Shown here piece by piece: positions 17,874 through 25,636 of a stretch of 64,000 bases of DNA. Both the position numbers and the translations under genes were made by a program. The notes beneath the pieces are model-generated. The model saw nothing but the letters and a program-made list of their open reading frames with translations, made no database searches and was not told the DNA's origin. Within the stretch, counting starts at the first letter, position 1. Each line of letters starts with the position of its first letter. Source of the DNA: Rheinheimera lutimaris. Lineage in GTDB: Bacteria; Pseudomonadota; Gammaproteobacteria; Enterobacterales; Alteromonadaceae. The stretch spans positions 28,099 through 92,098 of the forward strand of contig NZ_JABSOD010000015.1 in assembly GCF_013283795.1 (NCBI RefSeq), in the 5' to 3' direction.

Positions 17874-18074
17874 ATGTTTGTGAAGACATATCCTCCCATT
17901 ACCATGAGTTATGCAGATTGGCTTGTTGCGTGTAACAGCACGCAGAGCCAGTGCATTGCTAATGAGTTGCAGGCAGACAATCAGACGTTCGTGCTGTTGT
18001 TTGATCTTATCGGCCAGGAAACCAGGCTGGTAAGTAAATCTGAGTTACCTGATACTGTTGAACAACCAGAATGA
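17874..18074 (+). CDS. Small PqqD-like protein (putative peptide chaperone of HprK-related system)
   Basis: A 66-residue protein (or 56 from the ATG at 17904). Length, an early Trp (YADWLV) and a helix-rich second half (LQADNQTFVLLFDLIGQE) fit a PqqD/RRE-type winged-helix protein, which binds leader peptides for a modifying enzyme. Similarity is weak by eye, so the call rests partly on context: its stop overlaps the start of an HprK-like kinase by 4 bp (ATGA), and a PqqD-family partner is typical beside such kinases. It has no clear Shine-Dalgarno at either start. Confidence 0.6.
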   Translation: MFVKTYPPITMSYADWLVACNSTQSQCIANELQADNQTFVLLFDLIGQETRLVSKSELPDTVEQPE

Positions 18075-18928
18075 GTGAGTACAATTTCGCGTTACACACT
18101 TATCCGTTCTCGCTGATAGTCAGTAATAGATCAAACTATCTGTACGATGCTGTAAAGCAGCTATATCCTGCCACTGTACTGGGTCCGATAGCGCCTGATA
18201 CCGTTTATGATTTCGACTTAAAAGTTGAGCGGCGCTGGCTGGGGCTGCGCTCAGACTACTATGTTGGCTCGGCATCTGAGCATTTCAGAATGACGAATAA
18301 AGCTCATTTACCGGCTATTTTTGAATGGGCGTTTAACTGGAGTATTGCATCCTTTCAACATCATTATCTGGCGTTTCATGCAGCTGTGTTGCAAAAGGGG
18401 GATGTAAGTATAATATTGCCGGCTGAACCCGGAGCCGGTAAGAGTACACTCAGTGCGTTACTGATGTTACAGGGCTGGCGACTACTGTCAGACGAAACCT
18501 GTCTGATTGATCTGCAAAGCGCTGACATTGTGCCTTGTGTCAGGCCTGTCAGCTTAAAAAATAAATCTTTAGACGTTATCCGGCAGCGCTATCCTGCAGC
18601 AGCAATGGCACTGAATATTCCTGACACTATTAAAGGTACGGTTGGCTATTTGTTGCCTACAACAATCAGTTGGCACGGCTATCAGCAATCGTGCGTTGCG
18701 ACACACATTATTTTTCCGCGCTATGACAGCGACTGTTACAGTACTATTTTTGCTCCTGTAAGCCTTGGGCAAGGCATTATGCAGCTGATAAATAACTCAT
18801 TTAATTATTCTGTACTGGGTGCAGAAGGCTTTGCAGCGCTTAGTCAATTATGCCGCACTGTAACTATGCTGCAGTTAACTTATGCTGATACTGATGAAGC
18901 ATTGTCTCTGCTGGAGAAGCTTAGTTGA
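18071..18928 (+). CDS. HprK-related serine kinase-like protein
   Basis: A 285-residue protein with a P-loop AEPGAGKST (Lys124), followed by GWRLLSDETCLID, in which an acidic DE pair follows the P-loop helix as in HPr kinase/phosphorylase C-terminal domains. It lacks the N-terminal HprK domain and there is no HPr gene nearby, which is the pattern of HprK-related kinase A proteins. Relatives in lasso-peptide clusters phosphorylate a precursor peptide. Start ATG overlaps the PqqD-like stop, and its own stop overlaps the TTG start of the nucleotidyltransferase, so the three are translationally coupled. Substrate unknown; the Tat protein upstream is a candidate. Confidence 0.8.
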   Translation: MSEYNFALHTYPFSLIVSNRSNYLYDAVKQLYPATVLGPIAPDTVYDFDLKVERRWLGLRSDYYVGSASEHFRMTNKAHLPAIFEWAFNWSIASFQHHYLAFHAAVLQKGDVSIILPAEPGAGKSTLSALLMLQGWRLLSDETCLIDLQSADIVPCVRPVSLKNKSLDVIRQRYPAAAMALNIPDTIKGTVGYLLPTTISWHGYQQSCVATHIIFPRYDSDCYSTIFAPVSLGQGIMQLINNSFNYSVLGAEGFAALSQLCRTVTMLQLTYADTDEALSLLEKLS

Positions 18929-19977
18929 CGTCTCATACATTGCAGTTTTTCAGATCGCCCGGGCACTATGCTGCTAACGCAGGCGCGACTGATTGGACGC
19001 AGTTGTTAACAGAGTTGCGTAAGCATGGTCTGCTGGCTAAAGCCTATTTTAAACTGTACCAGTGTGAGGGGTATCCGCAAATACCCTTAGCGGTTCGCCG
19101 TCAGCTTGGATCCGGTGCCAGATATGCAGCTAAACAACAACAATCGTTGTTTGCTGAGCTAATGCAATTAGAAATGTTGGTGCAGCAAGCAGAGCATCCC
19201 TGCCTGTTACTGAAAGGGGCAGCTTATCGTGCACTGGCTTTACCGGTCAGTTTCGGCCGGCTATTTTCCGATATTGACGTGCTGGTACCTGCCGCGTTTT
19301 TTACCAAGTTTAAAAATAGACTGTTTTTTAAAGGGTTTTATGAGCCTGAATTGCCGGAGTATGATCGGCAATACTATTTACGTTGGTCGCACCAACATCC
19401 TCCTTTGCAGCATTTTGACCGTGACACCGTTATTGATTTACATCATCAGATATTTCCGGCAGCGTCAGCGACTAAAATCAATATCGAGCGATTTTTTTTA
19501 CAGGCGGAAGAGGTAGCGGGTTCAGCGTTTAAGGTACCTTGCCTGGAACACATGTTTATTCATGCGTCTGTGCATTTGTTCTGGCAAGAAGAAACACACA
19601 GAAGCTTAAAAGATATTATTGATTTAAATGAATTATTTTTGGATGTAGTAGCAGCCGATAAGTTAGAGTCATTAGCTGCAGAGGCACAACAAACCGGCAC
19701 AGTGAAGGCTGTGAATAACGTGATATATGTGCTGGCTAAACTTTTCGACCATGATATGGCTGCTTACTTTGCGCTTAAAAGCAGCTCACGACCACAACGT
19801 TTAATATCATGGTTGTTTGTCAGAACGTTGACAGATACAGGCCCACTGGCTGCGATATGTAAAATGCTATGGTTTGTCCGGGGCCACAGTCTTAAAATGC
19901 GTTGGTACATTCTGCTGTATCATAGTGTAGCCAAGCCAGCGTTTTATCTGAAACGCTGGCTGCTTAAATCTGCTTGA
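18925..19977 (+). CDS. Nucleotidyltransferase family protein (PF14907-like)
   Basis: A 350-residue protein starting at a TTG that overlaps the kinase stop (TTGA). The core motif LLLKGAAYRALALP, then SDIDVLVP with the metal-binding Asp116/Asp118 pair, is that of the uncharacterised nucleotidyltransferases (NTP_transf_5) found in peptide and polysaccharide clusters. The C-terminal half is helical and basic and ends in YLKRWLLKSA. It probably transfers a nucleotide or sugar-phosphate to the product of the cassette. Codons for the last ~15 residues form an 11-bp inverted repeat (19934-19961). Function not established in the family as far as I know. Confidence 0.8.
   Translation: MTSHTLQFFRSPGHYAANAGATDWTQLLTELRKHGLLAKAYFKLYQCEGYPQIPLAVRRQLGSGARYAAKQQQSLFAELMQLEMLVQQAEHPCLLLKGAAYRALALPVSFGRLFSDIDVLVPAAFFTKFKNRLFFKGFYEPELPEYDRQYYLRWSHQHPPLQHFDRDTVIDLHHQIFPAASATKINIERFFLQAEEVAGSAFKVPCLEHMFIHASVHLFWQEETHRSLKDIIDLNELFLDVVAADKLESLAAEAQQTGTVKAVNNVIYVLAKLFDHDMAAYFALKSSSRPQRLISWLFVRTLTDTGPLAAICKMLWFVRGHSLKMRWYILLYHSVAKPAFYLKRWLLKSA
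19934..19961. repeat. 11-bp inverted repeat inside the nucleotidyltransferase 3' end
   Basis: AGCCAGCGTTT (19934-19944) and AAACGCTGGCT (19951-19961) with a 6-nt loop, within coding sequence and 16 bp before the stop. It lies between two convergent genes that are only 21 bp apart, so it may serve as a terminator hairpin for either strand. No long T-run follows. Confidence 0.5.
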
Positions 19978-19998
19978 ACAACAGCAACTTGCCGATCA

Positions 19999-21309
19999 TC
20001 AGTTTTTTCTGGCGAGAATAATCAATAGCGCCACCAGTAACAGAATTAAGCAGTAATAACTTTGGCTAACTACCTGCCATGGCGATATGCCAAAGCTGGC
20101 ACCGAGCAGCAGTGCCTGGGCACCGTAAGGCACTAATCCCTGACTGATACAGGCAAAAATGTCCAGCAAGCTGGCACTGCGCCGCGGCGTAATGTGATGC
20201 TGCTGTGCCAGTGTTTTGGCTACGTCACCGGTTAACACTATCGCCACCGTATTATTGGCAATACACAGGTTACTGCTAAACGCTAATGCCGCTATTGCCA
20301 GTTGCTGCGCTTTATTTCCGGCCAGTTTCAGCCGGTTTGCCGTTTGCTGAATTTTACCGGCGATCCACTGCAAGCCACCTTGTTGCTTAATAAACTCACT
20401 TAATGCACTTACCAGCATCGCCAGTAAGAATATTTCCTGCACATTAGCAAATCCCGTTGCTATGTCTTTGCCCAGGTTAGCCATAGCATAATCAGCAAAT
20501 AATGCACCCTGCAGTGCGGCCAGCACTATGCCTAACAGCAGCACTACAAACACATTTAATCCCATTACGGCCAGCAGCAGAATGGCGGCATAAGGCAGTA
20601 CGCCGCTCCAGTTTACCTGGTCAATCTGGATTGGTGCGCCCTCGTTAGCCAGTAAAACATATAACAACAACGTTAAGGCGGCAGCCGGCAGGGCAATTTT
20701 GATGTTTTCGCGAAATTTGTCTGCCATCTGTGCGCCCTGAGTGCGGGTAGAGGCAATGGTAGTATCAGAGATAATGGATAAGTTATCACCGAACATGGCA
20801 CCGCTTAGCAGTACGCCAGCCACTAATGCCTGCTCCAGCCCCGCCTGATTGGCCAGGCCAACGGCAATCGGCGCTAAGGCGCCTATGGTACCCATAGAGG
20901 TGCCCATAGCGGTAGATACCAGCGCAGCAATAACAAATAACCCCGGTAACAACCAGGGTGCCGGTACCAAACTCAGGCCGGCATTGACGGCGGCATCAAC
21001 ACCGCCGGTGGCGGTCGCCACACTGGCAAAGGCGCCGGCCAGCAAGTAGATAATACACATGGTAATAATGTTGCTGTTACCGGCACCTTTGATCATCACA
21101 TCTATCGATTGCTGCAACGGCGCCCGGTGCAGCCAGATGGCCAGTATCAGCGCCGGAATAATGGCAACATGGCCCGGTAGCTGATAAAACGCATAGGCCA
21201 CATCCTGGCTTTGCAAATACAAGCCGGTGCCGAGAAACAGCGCGACAAAAAACAGTAATGGTAACAACGAGCGCCTGGCACCCGCTGGCGCCTGCGTAAT
21301 ATCGTTCAT
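19999..21309 (-). CDS. Na+/H+ antiporter, NhaC family
   Basis: A 436-residue inner-membrane protein with about 11-12 hydrophobic segments. The stretches STAMGTSMGTIGALAPIAVGL and SGAMFGDNLSIISDTTIAST match the Na+/H+ antiporter NhaC family (PF03553), where the GDNLSxISDT block is a signature. It exchanges Na+ for H+ to keep pH and sodium balance; some relatives carry malate or lactate. It is transcribed opposite to the kinase cassette and divergently from the MFS-acyltransferase gene. A second, unrelated sodium antiporter (NhaD) is encoded at 62086. Confidence 0.88.
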   Translation of the reverse strand: MNDITQAPAGARRSLLPLLFFVALFLGTGLYLQSQDVAYAFYQLPGHVAIIPALILAIWLHRAPLQQSIDVMIKGAGNSNIITMCIIYLLAGAFASVATATGGVDAAVNAGLSLVPAPWLLPGLFVIAALVSTAMGTSMGTIGALAPIAVGLANQAGLEQALVAGVLLSGAMFGDNLSIISDTTIASTRTQGAQMADKFRENIKIALPAAALTLLLYVLLANEGAPIQIDQVNWSGVLPYAAILLLAVMGLNVFVVLLLGIVLAALQGALFADYAMANLGKDIATGFANVQEIFLLAMLVSALSEFIKQQGGLQWIAGKIQQTANRLKLAGNKAQQLAIAALAFSSNLCIANNTVAIVLTGDVAKTLAQQHHITPRRSASLLDIFACISQGLVPYGAQALLLGASFGISPWQVVSQSYYCLILLLVALLIILARKN

Positions 21310-21423
21310 AGCTTATACCTTATCAAAGCACCGGCTGAACAACAGCCGCAATGGTTGCGCAATATATAGATGGCTAGATGGCCTGTCAATTTCATCCGCC
21401 GGTTTTCTGCTCTGGTATAAGCT
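21310..21423. promoter_or_regulatory. Divergent intergenic region bounded by a 10-bp inverted repeat
   Basis: AGCTTATACC (21310-21319), directly before the NhaC start codon on the minus strand, is repeated in perfect inversion as GGTATAAGCT (21414-21423), 60 bp before the MFS start. The repeat may be two copies of one regulator site, or chance. No clear -35/-10 pair was assigned. Confidence 0.35.
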
Positions 21424-21483
21424 ACCTGAGTTGATTATGCTGGCAACTTATTTATTACTATCTGTTTTTCCGACGGAGTGACT

Positions 21484-23355
21484 ATGTCGCAACAGCGCTT
21501 AATCAACAGCAAACGTTTTTTGCCGTTTTTTCTTACTCAGGCCAGCGGCGCTTTTAATGACAACGTGTTTAAAAATGCGCTGATGTTAATATTGGCTTTT
21601 ACCGCGGCTAATGCGTTGCCGTGGGATACCGATTTAACCATGAACCTGGCGGCCGGCTTGTTTATTCTGCCGTTTTTATTGTTTTCCGCCACTGCCGGTA
21701 CCCTGGCTGATGCGGTGTGTAAAACCAAATTAATCCGGGCGCTAAAGCTGCTGGAGATTGGCCTGATGTTGTTGGCTGGTCTGGCATTTTATTTTCAGCA
21801 GTATCTGCTGTTGCTGGGGTTGCTGTTTTTAATGGGCAGCCAGTCGGCGTTTTTTGGCCCGGTAAAATACGCTATTTTACCGCAGCTGTTAACCGACAAA
21901 GAGCTGCTGGCCGGCAATGCCTGGGTTGAAATGGGCACCTTTGTTGCTATTTTACTCGGTACCATTACCGGCGGTTTATTGGTCGGGCTGGCCGACGCGC
22001 CGCTGTGGATTGCTGGCGTAGTAGTGCTGTTTTCTGTTCTGGGTTATCTGATAAGCCGGCATATTCCGGCGGTGGGGGAAGTGCACAACGCCGATAATTT
22101 TCGCTTTGCCCCCTGGCAACAAACCAAGGCGACTATCAGCATCAGTTACGCCAACCGTACCTTGTATTTAGCTATTATGGCCATCAGCTGGTTTTGGTTT
22201 TTAGGTGCCAGCTATTTAACTCAGTTTCCTAACTTCACTAAAACCGTGCTCGGTGGTGATAATACGGTAGTAACGGCATTGTTGGTGGCATTTTCCGTTG
22301 GCGTGGGTATAGGCTCTATGCTGTGTGAGCGTTTATCCGGCGACAGAGTAGAGCTTGGCATAGTGCCGATTGGCTCTGTCGGTTTAACGGTGTTTGGCGT
22401 TAGTTTGTTTTTCAGCAGCCCGGCAGCGTTGCCGGCAGAGCTGCTTAACCTGCCACAGTTTTTAGCCACGGCATTCGGCTGGTGGGTGCTGACAGATCTG
22501 ACATTAATCGGCGTATTTGGCGGCTTATTTATTGTGCCGCTGTATGCATTGTTACAACAGCGTGCCGAGCCGCAGCAACGGGCGCGGGTTATTGCCGCTA
22601 ACAACATTTTTAATGCGCTGTTTATGGTGGTAAGCGCGATTGCCGGTATCGTGTTTTTAACCGTGCTGGATTTAGCTATTCCGGAGTATTTTTTAATCCT
22701 CGCCATAATGAACGCTGTGGTGGCGCTGTATGTATACAGCCAGGTGCCGGAGTTTGCCCTGCGGTTTGTTATTTATCTGCTAAGTCATACTACGTACAGA
22801 GTGCGTAGCAACGGGCTGGAACATATTCCGGCCGATGGCGCAGCGGTGCTGGTAGCTAACCATGTCAGCTATGTCGATGCGTTGCTGATTGCCGGAGCGG
22901 TGCGCCGGCCGGTGCGGTTTGTAATGGAAAAAGCCATTTACGATTTGCCGGTAGCTAATTGGCTGTTTAAAGCGGCGCGCACCATTCCTATTTGCTCAAA
23001 GCAGAAAAATGAGCAGGTATACGAAGCCGCATTTGCCAGCATTAAGCGCGAGCTGGAAGCGGGCAACCTGGTGTGTATCTTCCCGGAAGGGCGCTTAACC
23101 AAAAGCGGTGAGATTGACAGCTTTCGTCCCGGCATTGAGCGTATATTAGCTGAGACACCGGTGCCGGTCGTGCCAATGGCGCTGCAGGGGTTATGGGGCT
23201 CGTTTTTCAGCCATCATGGTAACGGCGCCTTTAAGTTTAAAGGCCGTTTTTGGTCAAAGGTGCAGCTGATAGCAAGCCCGTCTGTGCCGCCACAGCACGC
23301 CAGTGCGGCCGAATTGGAGCAGCAAGTGCGGTTGTTACGGGGCGATAGCGCCTGA
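21484..23355 (+). CDS. MFS transporter fused to a PlsC-type acyltransferase (LplT-PlsC-like)
   Basis: 623 residues from the ATG served by a ggag site; the in-frame GTG at 21478 overlaps that site and is less likely. Residues about 1-410 form an MFS transporter (FLPFFLTQASGAFNDNVFKNAL, GSQSAFFGPVKYAILPQLL) like the lysophospholipid flippase LplT. Residues about 420-610 form a PlsC acyltransferase with NHVSYVD (motif I) and FPEGRLTKSG (motif III). Together they could import lysophospholipids and re-acylate them at the inner membrane. The third, acyl-ACP synthetase domain of full-length Aas fusions is absent, so it must take acyl groups from acyl-ACP or CoA made elsewhere. Confidence 0.88.
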   Translation: MSQQRLINSKRFLPFFLTQASGAFNDNVFKNALMLILAFTAANALPWDTDLTMNLAAGLFILPFLLFSATAGTLADAVCKTKLIRALKLLEIGLMLLAGLAFYFQQYLLLLGLLFLMGSQSAFFGPVKYAILPQLLTDKELLAGNAWVEMGTFVAILLGTITGGLLVGLADAPLWIAGVVVLFSVLGYLISRHIPAVGEVHNADNFRFAPWQQTKATISISYANRTLYLAIMAISWFWFLGASYLTQFPNFTKTVLGGDNTVVTALLVAFSVGVGIGSMLCERLSGDRVELGIVPIGSVGLTVFGVSLFFSSPAALPAELLNLPQFLATAFGWWVLTDLTLIGVFGGLFIVPLYALLQQRAEPQQRARVIAANNIFNALFMVVSAIAGIVFLTVLDLAIPEYFLILAIMNAVVALYVYSQVPEFALRFVIYLLSHTTYRVRSNGLEHIPADGAAVLVANHVSYVDALLIAGAVRRPVRFVMEKAIYDLPVANWLFKAARTIPICSKQKNEQVYEAAFASIKRELEAGNLVCIFPEGRLTKSGEIDSFRPGIERILAETPVPVVPMALQGLWGSFFSHHGNGAFKFKGRFWSKVQLIASPSVPPQHASAAELEQQVRLLRGDSA

Positions 23356-23418
23356 CACCGTTTACTGCTGCCCGGTTTATTTTTAGCTGTAAAGATGGCT
23401 ATTTTACTTCCCCCTACC

Positions 23419-23455
23419 GGCGGCTTTTGCTCTAATAGCCGCCATTGTTATTTTT
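23419..23455 (+). terminator. Terminator or attenuator immediately before dapB
   Basis: GGCGGCT (23419-23425) pairs with AGCCGCC (23437-23443), followed by attgttattttt. It ends at the first possible dapB ATG (23456), which therefore sits on the T-run. It closes the MFS-acyltransferase transcript and might attenuate dapB if dapB is read through from upstream. Confidence 0.7.
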
Positions 23456-23470
23456 ATGCAGAGCTTTTGT

Positions 23471-24280
23471 ATGCCATCTATCGGAATTTTTGGCGCTAAC
23501 GGCCGCATGGGTCGGGCGTTAATTACGGTTGCTAAAGAACAGCAGCTACATCTTACTGCCGCTACTGTGCGTGCCGGTTCTGAGCTTGCCGGTGTTGATG
23601 CCGGTGAGCTGGCCGGTGTCGGTAAACTGGGCCTGCCACTTGGCATTACCGGCAGCGACAGCATAAACAACGCCGATATCTGGGTTGACTTCACCATGCC
23701 GGATGCCATGCTTGCGCACCTGGCGCTGGCGGTTGCGGGCAAAAAAGCCATGGTAATAGGTGTGACCGGTTTAACCGATGTGCAATATCAGCAGGTACAG
23801 CAAGCGGCTAAGCATATTCCGATTGTGTGGGCACCGAATATGAGTGTCGGGGTAAACCTGCTGCTGCATTTGGTACAAACTGCCGCCAAAGTGATGGGGC
23901 AAACGGCCGATATTGAAATTATTGAAGCGCATCATCGCTTTAAAAAAGATGCCCCTTCAGGCACGGCTATGGCTATCGGCTCCAGCATTGCTAAAGCGTT
24001 GGACCGCGATTTGGCGAAGGTTGCGGTATATGGCCGTGAGGGTATTACCGGTGAGCGAGAGCAGCAAACTATCGGCTTTGCCACCGTGCGTGGCGGCGAC
24101 ATTATTGGCGACCACACCGCCTTATTTGCCGATTTAGGCGAAAGACTGGAAATTACTCACAAAGCATCCAGCCGTAACACCTTTGCCCAAGGCGCACTGC
24201 GTGCTGCTCTGTGGTTGCAAAATAAACAGCCCGGACTTTATTCTATGCAACAAGTGTTAGGTTTGGCAGATTTAAGCTAA
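23471..24280 (+). CDS. dapB: 4-hydroxy-tetrahydrodipicolinate reductase
   Basis: 269 residues from the second ATG ([15 protein letters not shown]), chosen because the first ATG (23456) sits on a terminator T-run with no ribosome site; the longer form would be 274. The Rossmann GANGRMG cofactor motif, WVDFTMPDA, the catalytic [15 protein letters not shown] region (HH plus Lys) and the C-terminal [12 protein letters not shown] helix are all present. The enzyme reduces the dihydrodipicolinate precursor with NAD(P)H in lysine and diaminopimelate synthesis. It precedes carA, an order common in gammaproteobacteria. Confidence 0.95.
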   Translation: MPSIGIFGANGRMGRALITVAKEQQLHLTAATVRAGSELAGVDAGELAGVGKLGLPLGITGSDSINNADIWVDFTMPDAMLAHLALAVAGKKAMVIGVTGLTDVQYQQVQQAAKHIPIVWAPNMSVGVNLLLHLVQTAAKVMGQTADIEIIEAHHRFKKDAPSGTAMAIGSSIAKALDRDLAKVAVYGREGITGEREQQTIGFATVRGGDIIGDHTALFADLGERLEITHKASSRNTFAQGALRAALWLQNKQPGLYSMQQVLGLADLS

Positions 24281-24382
24281 CTTTTTGCGCTATTAAGCTT
24301 AAAAACGGGTTAAAGGTGCCATTTGTAATAAAATTCAAAAAAAGCATAGCTAAATATCCTTCGATCGCCTAAAATAGTCAGG

Positions 24383-24397
24383 TTTGCCTAAGGCAAA
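24383..24397. promoter_or_regulatory. Palindrome upstream of carA
   Basis: TTTGCCT-A-AGGCAAA, perfect 7-nt arms around one base, lies 95 bp before the carA start and just before the attenuator-like hairpin. It could be an operator for an arginine/pyrimidine/purine regulator, or a leader RNA hairpin. It does not match the ArgR consensus by eye. Confidence 0.45.
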
Positions 24398-24418
24398 TCG
24401 GGTATCACATTTTGGGTC

Positions 24419-24460
24419 AAAACGGGTTGTAAAACAGTGTCAGGTTTTCGCCCGTTTTTT
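24419..24460 (+). promoter_or_regulatory. Attenuator-like terminator in the carAB leader
   Basis: AAAACGGG (24419-24426) pairs exactly with CCCGTTTT (24451-24458). An inner stem AAAAC (24431-24435) with GTTTT (24444-24448) extends the hairpin, and a T-run runs to 24460. It ends 17 nt before the carA start codon, too close to be only the dapB terminator, so premature termination controlling carAB is plausible. Confidence 0.6.
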
Positions 24461-24477
24461 GCTGTTTGGAGGTTATC

Positions 24478-25608
24478 TTGACTAAGTCCGCCCTGCTCGT
24501 ACTGGAAGACGGCACCGTATTTCGCGGTACAGCCATTGGCGCTGAAGGAGTTTCTGTAGGGGAAGTGGTGTTTAACACTTCCATGACCGGGTATCAGGAA
24601 ATATTGACTGATCCCTCATATGCAGAACAAATCGTTACTCTTACTTATCCACACATTGGCAATACCGGTACTAACCTTGAAGATGAAGAATCCGGACAAA
24701 TCTGGGCCAGAGGCCTGATCATCCGCGACCTGCCCCTTCTTGCCAGTAATTTCCGTAACCAACTCTCTCTTAGTCAGTATTTAACACAACATAATATTCT
24801 CGGCATCGCCGATATCGATACCCGCAAGTTAACCCGTATTTTACGCGAGAAAGGTGCGCAAAATGGCTGCATTATCGCCGGCGACAACCCGGACGAAGCC
24901 AAAGCACTGCAACTGGCCAAAGGCTTCCCGGGCTTGTCAGGTATGGACTTAGCCAAAGAAGTTACCGTTAAACAAGCTTATCAGTGGACTGAAGGCAGTT
25001 GGGCACTGGGCGAAGGCCATCGTGCTGCAGCACCACAGCAGTTCCATGTGGTAGCGTATGACTTTGGTGTAAAACGCAATATTTTGCGTATGTTGGCAGA
25101 TCGCGGCTGTAAGCTGACAGTGGTTCCTGCACAAACACCGGCTGCTGATGTGCTGGCCATGCAACCGGACGGCATCTTTTTATCCAATGGCCCGGGCGAC
25201 CCGGCACCTTGCACTTACGCTATCGAGGCGATTAAAAGCTTCCTTGAAACTGATATTCCGCTGTTTGGTATCTGTTTGGGCCACCAGTTACTGGCGCTGG
25301 CCAGCGGTGCTAAAACAGTGAAGATGGGCCATGGCCACCACGGTGGTAACCACCCGGTGCAAAACCTCGGCACTAAGCGGGTACTGATTACCGCGCAGAA
25401 TCACGGCTTTGCTGTTGATGAAGAGAGCTTACCGGCGAATCTACGCGCTACGCATAAATCGTTGTTTGACGGCACGTTACAAGGCATACACCGTACCGAT
25501 AAACCGGCATTCAGCTTCCAGGGGCACCCTGAAGCCAGCCCGGGCCCGCATGAGGCGTCAGAGCTGTTTGACCACTTTATTGCGCTGATGCAACAAGCCA
25601 AAGCCTAA
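24478..25608 (+). CDS. carA: Carbamoyl-phosphate synthase, small (glutaminase) subunit
   Basis: 376 residues starting at TTG (24478), which sits 5 nt after a perfect ggagg; the in-frame TTG at 24466 is part of that ribosome site. The protein begins [14 protein letters not shown], as CarA does. The glutaminase half carries [12 protein letters not shown] with the nucleophile Cys, and [11 protein letters not shown] holds the catalytic His and Glu. It hydrolyses glutamine and channels ammonia to CarB for arginine and pyrimidine synthesis. carB follows after 28 bp. Confidence 0.97.
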   Translation: MTKSALLVLEDGTVFRGTAIGAEGVSVGEVVFNTSMTGYQEILTDPSYAEQIVTLTYPHIGNTGTNLEDEESGQIWARGLIIRDLPLLASNFRNQLSLSQYLTQHNILGIADIDTRKLTRILREKGAQNGCIIAGDNPDEAKALQLAKGFPGLSGMDLAKEVTVKQAYQWTEGSWALGEGHRAAAPQQFHVVAYDFGVKRNILRMLADRGCKLTVVPAQTPAADVLAMQPDGIFLSNGPGDPAPCTYAIEAIKSFLETDIPLFGICLGHQLLALASGAKTVKMGHGHHGGNHPVQNLGTKRVLITAQNHGFAVDEESLPANLRATHKSLFDGTLQGIHRTDKPAFSFQGHPEASPGPHEASELFDHFIALMQQAKA

Positions 25609-25636
25609 GCGAACAGAATTACGGAGAGTTACTGCA

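Noticed and set aside
17260..19977. Lasso-peptide biosynthetic cluster
   Set aside because: No lasso cyclase (asparagine-synthetase-like) or leader peptidase in or next to the cassette; only tailoring-type enzymes.
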